In this document: positions 58,518-64,000 of the stretch, in pieces
Layout of the letters: each line of letters opens with the position of its first letter
Numbering within the stretch: position 1 is the stretch's first letter
Origin: Marinobacter sp. S0848L
GTDB taxonomy: Bacteria > Pseudomonadota > Gammaproteobacteria > Pseudomonadales > Oleiphilaceae
Direction: 5' to 3'
DNA length: 64,000 nucleotides
Assembly: GCF_023016065.1 (NCBI RefSeq)
Contig: NZ_JALKAQ010000001.1
Coordinates: 372,001-436,000 of the forward strand
Translations under genes and position numbers: made by a program
Notes under the pieces: model-generated
What the model saw: only the letters and a program-made list of their open reading frames with translations
What the model was told of the DNA's origin: nothing
Databases searched by the model: none

Positions 58518-59219
58518 ATGCTAGTACTGGAAAATGTTCATACACATTACGGAAAAATCGAGGCCCTACACGGTGTCTCCGTTGAAGTGAACAAAGGCGA
58601 AATCGTTTCGCTGATTGGCGCAAACGGTGCCGGCAAAACCACCCTGCTGATGACGGTCTGCGGTAACCCGCAGGCCAGTTCCGGGCGCGTTATTCTGGAA
58701 GGCAAGGACATCACTCACGATGCCACCTCCAACATCATGCGCTCAGGCATCGCCATTGTGCCGGAGGGCCGCCGGGTGTTTTCTGGCCTGACGGTTGAAG
58801 AAAACCTGCACATGGGCGGGTTCTTCAACACCAAAGCGGAGATTCGTAAAAGTCAGGATCACGTTTACGACTTATTCCCTCGGCTCAAAGAGCGTGAAAA
58901 CCAACGCGCCGGCACCATGTCAGGCGGAGAGCAGCAAATGCTGGCCATCGGCCGGGCACTGATGAGTAAGCCCAATATGATTATCCTGGACGAGCCGTCT
59001 CTGGGTTTGGCCCCGATCATCATTCAGCAGATTTTCGAGATCATCGGTCACCTGCGAGACGAGGGGATTACGGTCTTTCTGGTTGAGCAGAACGCGCACC
59101 AAGCGCTGAACTTGGCGGACAGGGGGTATGTGCTCGAAACCGGGAAAATACGGCTGCACGATACAGGCAAGAACTTGCTGAACAATCCCGAAGTCCGGGA
59201 AGCCTATCTGGGGGGCTGA
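58518..59219 (+). CDS. livF: Branched-chain amino-acid ABC ATPase LivF
   Basis: 233 residues. Walker A GANGAGKTTLL, IVPEGRRVFSGLTVEENL (LivF hallmark), signature MSGGEQQMLAIGRALM, Walker B MIILDEPSLGLAP. Nine bases after livG, last gene of the operon, followed by a strong terminator. Confidence 0.96.
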   Translation: MLVLENVHTHYGKIEALHGVSVEVNKGEIVSLIGANGAGKTTLLMTVCGNPQASSGRVILEGKDITHDATSNIMRSGIAIVPEGRRVFSGLTVEENLHMGGFFNTKAEIRKSQDHVYDLFPRLKERENQRAGTMSGGEQQMLAIGRALMSKPNMIILDEPSLGLAPIIIQQIFEIIGHLRDEGITVFLVEQNAHQALNLADRGYVLETGKIRLHDTGKNLLNNPEVREAYLGG

Positions 59220-59231
59220 CGTCCGCCCATC

Positions 59232-59274
59232 AAAAAAGCCGGAGAGGGTTTCATCCCTGCTCCGGCTTTTTTTT
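59232..59274. terminator. Intrinsic terminator after livF
   Basis: AAAAAAGCCGGAG pairs with CTCCGGCTTTTTT; an inner GGG/CCC pairing extends the stem. T runs on both strands, so it also serves the convergent lipoprotein gene. Confidence 0.93.
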
Positions 59275-59288
59275 GCCAATCACAAAGC

Positions 59289-59735
59289 TTATTTAATGCT
59301 TCGGATTGTACCTTTGTAACCTTCAACTTTTACGTCGATGGTGCCAAAGAAGCCGTAGCCTTCCTGCTTGATGGTGTAGCGAGGAGCTACAATCACATCA
59401 GCGCCGGACTCGGTAATAGCGTTGTAAGCTGCTGCAGACTTCACTTTTTCAGTCAAAGAAGCACCGCCCAGTGAAAGCAGAGAACCACCACCGTTAGCAC
59501 CGTAAGCAACGCCGTCAGCGTACTCGTTTTCAGCACCCAGAGTCAGCAGACCAAACAGCTGAGTAACAGAAGACTGGCCAGTGATTTTTTCGCCAACTTC
59601 GATGTCAGCTTTCACGTCGGTAGCAACAGCACCGGTCAGTGGCAGAGAAGGGGCGCTGGTGTTCAGGGAGCTACAACCAGTCAACGCGCCGGCCATTACC
59701 AGGCTTGAAGCAATAAGCAATTTTTTCACAATCAT
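59289..59735 (-). CDS. Small lipoprotein, function unknown
   Basis: 148 residues. Lipobox AGALTGC puts the lipidated Cys at about residue 21. The rest is beta-rich with small residues: GEKITGQSSVTQLFGLLTLGAENEYADGVAY, a helix SLTEKVKSAAAYNAITESGAD, and IVAPRYTIKQEGYGFFGTIDVKVEGYKG. It resembles small outer-membrane-anchored lipoproteins in marine gammaproteobacteria; I do not recognise a named family with confidence. The residue after the Cys is Ser, compatible with sorting to the outer membrane. Monocistronic. Confidence 0.75.
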   Translation of the reverse strand: MIVKKLLIASSLVMAGALTGCSSLNTSAPSLPLTGAVATDVKADIEVGEKITGQSSVTQLFGLLTLGAENEYADGVAYGANGGGSLLSLGGASLTEKVKSAAAYNAITESGADVIVAPRYTIKQEGYGFFGTIDVKVEGYKGTIRSIK

Positions 59736-60026
59736 GTCTCCGTGTGTTTTTTGAAGGTCGCCATCTTGGCGGGCGAAACTATACGCAACTCATCCATTTA
59801 TGACAACAAATTCTAACTCCAGCTTTTACAATCGAATTAGCAATAAAAACCTACTCGTTAAATGAGGCTAAGTACCTCGTATAGTTTGCGTTTTTTCAAA
59901 TTTGTCTATACTTACGTGAGCGGTTTGCGAGCAGGGCATTCCCCTCGGGCCGTTCTCATCTAATGAATAATCAGCCTAAGGTTTAGGCAGTTTGTGACGA
60001 GAGAAAAACCACACAAGGAGTGGATA

Positions 60027-60491
60027 ATGAAAAAACTGATCGCAGGTGCAATTCTTCTAGGTGCTTCTTCTATGGCATTCGCGCAGCCAGGCTGTGGTGT
60101 TGGCGCCATGATCTGGAAGGGACAGTCCGGCATTGCTCCACACGTGCTCGCGGCTACCACCAACGGAACCTTCGGTAACCAGACGTTTGGTATGACTACC
60201 GGTACTCTGGGTTGCTCCACTAACCAATCGGTTCAATCCATGGCTATGTACATGGACAGCAACATCGACAAGGTTGCCCGTGACATGTCCCGCGGCTCCG
60301 GTGAAAACCTGGACACTCTCGCGGTACTTCTTGGCGTAGAAGAAGCGGATCGCGCTGATTTCCGTCAGGTACTGCAGGACAACTTCGCAGCTATCTTCCC
60401 GAACTCCGAAACCACTTCTGGCGAAGCGGTAGACGCAATCGTAGCCCTGCTTGAGCAGAACAAATCTCTGAGCAAGTACGTGGCGGCCTAA
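60027..60491 (+). CDS. DUF3015 exported protein
   Basis: 154 residues from the ATG after AAGGAG; an upstream GTG at 59994 is rejected because the signal peptide MKKLIAGAILLGASSMAFA starts here. The mature N-terminus QPGCGVGAMIWKGQSGIAPHVLAATTNGTFGNQTFGMTTGTLGC is the DUF3015 signature with two cysteines that may pair. Function unknown. It is followed 35 bases on by a DUF4105 gene, an arrangement also common in pseudomonads as I recall. Confidence 0.88.
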   Translation: MKKLIAGAILLGASSMAFAQPGCGVGAMIWKGQSGIAPHVLAATTNGTFGNQTFGMTTGTLGCSTNQSVQSMAMYMDSNIDKVARDMSRGSGENLDTLAVLLGVEEADRADFRQVLQDNFAAIFPNSETTSGEAVDAIVALLEQNKSLSKYVAA

Positions 60492-60526
60492 TCGCCTAGC
60501 CCCAAAGGATTGAACCTGCGCTATGG

Positions 60527-62440
60527 ATGGCGCACTATCCTTTTCTCCACTCAAACCGGATGTACCAAACACCCATGGGCTACCTCTTGCGCACTGGGCA
60601 GGCTGCTTTATGGCTTGCTGGCACCCTGGCAACCCACACTGCCTTCGCGATTAATACCGAGAACCTTCACGAACACCCCGTTTGGCTCACGCTCGGCCAT
60701 TATCACGAAAACCATTTCGGTAGTGGTTACACCAGCCAGGCCGATGATTCGGCATTTTTCCTGAGCGAGGAAGGCAAAACCAACCCAGAAGCCGAGCTCG
60801 CAGCCACTCTTACCGCCATTCAACAGCCCGGTGAAGGCGATGATCACGCCCGCTGTCGTTTCCCTGCGCGGGATGCATGGCTACGTGAACAGCTCGACTT
60901 GCCCGACGAACCGGTCAGCTGCCCAGCCTACGAAGACTGGGCTGGCACGTTAAACACCGAGAAGGTCACACTGGTGTTCGCCGCCTCTTATCTAAACAGC
61001 CCGTCGTCCATGTTTGGCCACACGTTTTTAAGGCTCGATCCCCCTCAAGACGACAACGAAACCGACCTGCTGCTGGCAAACACCATTTCCTACGCCGCCG
61101 ATGCCGCTGAGCACGACAGCGAACTGCTGTTTGCCTATCGCGGCATCTTTGGTGGCTACCCGGGCATTACAGCGATCAAGCCTTATTATGAAATGATCCG
61201 CCTATACAACGACATCGAACACCGGGACTTATGGGAGTACACCCTGAACCTTAGCCAGCAAGAAGTCGACACCATGCTGGCTCACACCTGGGAGATTCAG
61301 GACAAAAATTTCGATTATTACTTCTTTGACGAAAACTGCGCCTACCGCCTACTCGCGCTTATTGACGTGGCCCGCCCGGGAACCGACCTGTTAGAGGAAG
61401 TAAGTACTCACGCAATCCCTTCCGACACCGTACGCTGGGTGCGCGATAAAGACCTGGTTGAAAGCATTCATTATCGGCCGTCCGCCGCGACAGCCGTAAG
61501 CCACAACCTCGACGCCCTACCCGATGAGCACCAAACCATAGCCGCTGCAATTGCCAACGGCTACGTCAGCGTAGACGACCCAGAAGTTGAAAACCTGCCC
61601 TCTGGCGAAAAGGCACGCTTGCTCGACGCCACCTACGACTACGTGCGCTACCAAAGCGAAGCCGACAACTGGCCCCGAGAGATTGCAGCGCCCTTATCGC
61701 ACCAATTGCTGGTCACCCGCAGTCGAATCGAAAACGCCGAACCGATACCACCGGTGGCAGAACCCTCCGTGCGAGACGACCAGGGCCACGACACCTTCAG
61801 GCTCAGCCTGAGCTCCGGCCAATTAGCCCACAGCGAATTCACCGAGTTGACCATTCGTCCGGCCTACCACGACATCGTCGATCCACCCGAGGGCTACCGA
61901 ACTGGCGCTCAGCTGCAGTTCTTGCGACTGGATGCTCGGCTCTATCACGACAATGATGAACTGCAGGTCGAACAAATCACCGGCGTTGAAATACGCTCGC
62001 TAAGCCCCCGCAACCAGTTCTTCTCCCCCACCTCCTGGCAGGTCGGCTTCGGCGGCCGCCGCACCGACACAGGAACCCAGCGGGTGCTCGCGCCTTATCT
62101 GGAAGGTGGAGCCGGGGGTAGCTGGAGTCTTGGCGACAACAGCCAATTCTTCGCCATGGCCACGGCCGACCTTGAAATCGACGACGACATCCGCCGCGGC
62201 TACGACTTCGCCCCGGGCGCAGACCTTGGCGTACTGCACCAAAGCCCAGGCTTCAGCTTACTCGGCGGCGTCAAAACCAAAGCCTGGATCGTCAGCAGCC
62301 AACACCGCCAAGACCAGCTTTACTTAAAAGCCAACTACCACATCGGCCGCGAATTCAGCCTATTCACCGAATTCACTCGAGAAGACCACTTCGACAGGTA
62401 CCAAAGCACATGGCAGGCAGGCATCCACGCGTACTTCTAA
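60527..62440 (+). CDS. DUF4105 (Lnb N-terminal periplasmic) protein
   Basis: 637 residues. An N-terminal signal sequence ends near THTAFA; starts at 60560 or 60575 would also retain it. The DUF4105 core is seen in VFAASYLNSPSSMFGHTFLRLDP, LLFAYRGIFGGYPGITAIKPYYEMIRLYNDIEHRDLWEY and DENCAYRLLALIDVARPG; the conserved Ser, His and Cys look like a hydrolase active site, but no activity is established. The C-terminal 200 residues look like an outer-membrane barrel-like or beta-rich region (FRLSLSSGQL..., ending WQAGIHAYF with terminal Phe). Its end overlaps the next gene by 31 bases. Confidence 0.83.
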   Translation: MAHYPFLHSNRMYQTPMGYLLRTGQAALWLAGTLATHTAFAINTENLHEHPVWLTLGHYHENHFGSGYTSQADDSAFFLSEEGKTNPEAELAATLTAIQQPGEGDDHARCRFPARDAWLREQLDLPDEPVSCPAYEDWAGTLNTEKVTLVFAASYLNSPSSMFGHTFLRLDPPQDDNETDLLLANTISYAADAAEHDSELLFAYRGIFGGYPGITAIKPYYEMIRLYNDIEHRDLWEYTLNLSQQEVDTMLAHTWEIQDKNFDYYFFDENCAYRLLALIDVARPGTDLLEEVSTHAIPSDTVRWVRDKDLVESIHYRPSAATAVSHNLDALPDEHQTIAAAIANGYVSVDDPEVENLPSGEKARLLDATYDYVRYQSEADNWPREIAAPLSHQLLVTRSRIENAEPIPPVAEPSVRDDQGHDTFRLSLSSGQLAHSEFTELTIRPAYHDIVDPPEGYRTGAQLQFLRLDARLYHDNDELQVEQITGVEIRSLSPRNQFFSPTSWQVGFGGRRTDTGTQRVLAPYLEGGAGGSWSLGDNSQFFAMATADLEIDDDIRRGYDFAPGADLGVLHQSPGFSLLGGVKTKAWIVSSQHRQDQLYLKANYHIGREFSLFTEFTREDHFDRYQSTWQAGIHAYF

Positions 62441-63279
62441 ACTCGAAAGCGCTCACCACCCTACTTTTCGCATTCCTGACACTGCTGCAAACCGGCTGCA
62501 GCAGTGTCTTCTTCTATCCAAACAACACCACTTACATCACCCCAGACCGACTCGAACTGGATTACGAAGATGTGTTCCTGAACACCGCCGACGGCCAAAC
62601 TTTACACGGCTGGTGGCTACCCGCTAAAACCAACGAGCCCGCAAAAGGCACCATCTACTACCTCCACGGCAATGCCCAAAACGTAAGCGCTCACATACTC
62701 AACATCGCCTGGCTGCCAGAAGAAGGCTACAACGTCTTCACCATAGACTACCGAGGCTACGGCCAATCCACCGGCGCTCCCGACATCGAAGGCGCCCTAC
62801 ACGACGTAGAAACCGGCCTACGCTGGTTAGCCGAACACCATTCAGAGCAACCCCTATTCCTCCTCGGCCAAAGCCTCGGCGGAGCACTCGGCATTGCCCT
62901 TGCCAGCGAATGGGTACAACGCAACGAACAACCCGAACTCAACGGCGTGATCCTGGACGGCACCTTCTCCGGCTTCCGCTACATCGCCCGCGAAAAACTC
63001 AACAACTTCTGGCTAACCTGGCCCGTCCAATACCCCCTGAGCTGGACCATCCCCGACAACTACGAAGGTACCGACCGAATTGCAGGCATAGCGCCCGTGC
63101 CGGTGGTGATCATCCACAGCATCCGGGACGGCATCATCCCGTTCCACCACGGCACAAGACTCTACGACGCTGCTGAACAACCCAAAGAGTTCCTCCAGAC
63201 GGATACCCCACACGCAGCCACATTCGTGATCCCTGCGTATCGTGAAGCGGTTCTGGAGTTTTTGGAAGATAACTTCTAA
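62410..63279 (+). CDS. Alpha/beta hydrolase lipoprotein
   Basis: 289 residues. Lipobox LLQTGC puts the lipidated Cys at residue 30. Then an alpha/beta hydrolase: oxyanion IYYLHGNAQNVSAHI, nucleophile in LLGQSLGGALGIAL, Asp in SIRDGIIPFHHG, His in DTPHAATFVIP. It resembles the BEM46/YfhR-like serine hydrolases. The 31-base overlap with the DUF4105 gene suggests coupled expression and perhaps a joint envelope role. Substrate unknown. A class A hairpin element follows the stop. Confidence 0.85.
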   Translation: MAGRHPRVLLNSKALTTLLFAFLTLLQTGCSSVFFYPNNTTYITPDRLELDYEDVFLNTADGQTLHGWWLPAKTNEPAKGTIYYLHGNAQNVSAHILNIAWLPEEGYNVFTIDYRGYGQSTGAPDIEGALHDVETGLRWLAEHHSEQPLFLLGQSLGGALGIALASEWVQRNEQPELNGVILDGTFSGFRYIAREKLNNFWLTWPVQYPLSWTIPDNYEGTDRIAGIAPVPVVIIHSIRDGIIPFHHGTRLYDAAEQPKEFLQTDTPHAATFVIPAYREAVLEFLEDNF

Positions 63280-63323
63280 CCGAGAAGCAATAGCTCGTTT
63301 CGAATCCACTGACCAAGATCGGT

Positions 63324-63435
63324 GCGTGGTTTGGGAAAGGCGCTTTCAAAAGTCTTGAGGGCCAAGGACGGCCCGAAAGAAGCGCACATGGATGTGCTCG
63401 TAGCGTCTTTTGAAAGCGCCTTTCCCAAACCACGC
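63324..63435 (+). repeat. Long hairpin element, class A copy 2 (conserved 54-nt loop, unique arms)
   Basis: Arms 63324-63352 and 63407-63435 are perfect 29-bp reverse complements. The 54-nt loop matches copy 1 (29681-29734, opposite strand) at 47 of 54 positions. Inner hairpins: GGGCC/GGCCC (63359-63374) and GCACAT/ATGTGC (63384-63397). The first has a G-C pair where copy 1 has A-T, a compensatory change that preserves pairing. It lies between the convergent hydrolase gene and pnp. The pnp terminator lies separately, 20 bases further on. Confidence 0.88.
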
Positions 63436-63454
63436 TTCCCCACTGCCAGAAACG

Positions 63455-63480
63455 AAAAAACCCGCCAAAAGGCGGGTTTT
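63455..63480. terminator. Bidirectional terminator of pnp
   Basis: AAAAAACCCGCC/GGCGGGTTTT around AAAA, 20 bases after the pnp stop on the minus strand; T runs in both directions. Confidence 0.93.
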
Positions 63481-63500
63481 CTCAAGACAAACCAGAAATC

Positions 63501-64000
63501 TTAGTCAGCGAATTCAGTTGCCTGCTCGCCTTCCTTAACTTCTTTCATGGACAGCTTAACGCGACCACGGTTGTCCACATCCAGAACCTTAACCAGAACT
63601 TCCTGACCTTCGCTCAGCTCATCAGTCACGTTCTCGATACGGCGCTCAGAGATCTGGGAAATGTGCACCAGACCATCCTTGCCAGGCAGAATGTTCACGA
63701 ACGCACCGAAGTCCACAATCCGCTCAACACGGCCCTTGTAGATAGCGCCCACTTCGATCTCGGCAGTAATTTCCTTCACACGATTCATCGCCGCCTGAGC
63801 CGCTTCACCGTTTTCTGCGTAGATCTTCACGTTACCGTCGTCATCCAGATCGATAGACGCACCGGTCTCATCACAGATAGAACGAATAGTCGCGCCACCT
63901 TTACCGATCACGTCACGAATCTTGTCCGGATGGATCTTGATCGTGGTGATGCTCGGAGCGCGATCAGACAGCTCGGTACGCGGCTCAGAGATAACCTTGT
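63501..64000 (-). CDS. pnp: Polynucleotide phosphorylase, C-terminal part
   Basis: The gene enters from the right edge; the last 166 codons are here. Visible are the end of the second RNase PH domain ([19 protein letters not shown]), the KH domain ([26 protein letters not shown]) and the S1 domain ([33 protein letters not shown], ending VKLSMKEV). PNPase is the 3'-5' phosphorolytic exoribonuclease of the RNA degradosome. The product ends in [10 protein letters not shown]. Confidence 0.95.
   Translation of the reverse strand, partial: KVISEPRTELSDRAPSITTIKIHPDKIRDVIGKGGATIRSICDETGASIDLDDDGNVKIYAENGEAAQAAMNRVKEITAEIEVGAIYKGRVERIVDFGAFVNILPGKDGLVHISQISERRIENVTDELSEGQEVLVKVLDVDNRGRVKLSMKEVKEGEQATEFAD

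Overview
The window reads as chromosome of a halophilic or marine gammaproteobacterium, most like Marinobacter. This is an inference from gene content and order: the envC-ctp-yibQ block, mutY-yggX, a CosR/EctR-type osmoregulator, an arginine succinyltransferase pathway beside its transporter, and a Pseudomonas/Azotobacter-type dihydrolipoamide acetyltransferase with His...Asn in the active site. Almost all genes are ordinary housekeeping or transport genes. No prophage, IS element or CRISPR array was seen.

Layout. 1-3.2 kb (+): end of envC, S41 peptidase ctpA and a divergent polysaccharide deacetylase (cell division and envelope). 3.2-6.1 kb (-): histidine genes hisB-hisH-hisA-hisF. 6.2-10.7 kb: SRPBCC protein, AsmA, mutY-yggX, tRNA-Phe with its own promoter and terminator. 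10.8-16.7 kb: PEP-CTERM protein, membrane diguanylate cyclase, aromatic amino-acid permease coupled to an esterase, a frameshifted ParA pseudogene, a tiny ArfA-like gene, and a LysE exporter. 16.7-25.9 kb: an iron/siderophore island (lipoprotein binding protein, TonB receptor, LysR regulator, second binding protein with FecCD-type permeases and ATPase, Bcr-type exporter) with three Fur-box-like sites. 26.5-39.5 kb: arginine uptake (aotPJQM) and succinyltransferase genes (astE; astC-astA-astB), split by a TetR-controlled RND pump; astD is not here. 39.7-49 kb: porin, glutaryl-CoA dehydrogenase, aceE-aceF, and a KamA-like radical SAM aminomutase lacking the usual lysine-binding residues. 49-53 kb: cnoX/ybbN and lon (divergent), then the CosR-like regulator. 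53-59 kb: TPR membrane protein and branched-chain amino-acid ABC system livKHMGF. 59-64 kb: lipoprotein, DUF3015 and DUF4105 proteins, a lipoprotein hydrolase, and the 3' end of pnp.

The most unusual signal is a set of three long intergenic hairpins (29651-29764, 52509-52601, 63324-63435). Their 23-30 bp arms are perfectly self-complementary but differ completely between loci. The loop of the first and third is the same 54-nt core, containing two small hairpins, one with a compensatory A-T to G-C change. The second has a different core that includes the GCGAAGC mini-hairpin. A conserved loop on locus-specific stems does not fit REP, IS or MITE elements and merits genome-wide follow-up. Second-rank signals are the ArfA-like ORF with a hairpin in its last codons, the KamA-like enzyme with altered substrate residues, hairpins between binding-protein and permease genes, and several clean palindromic operators.
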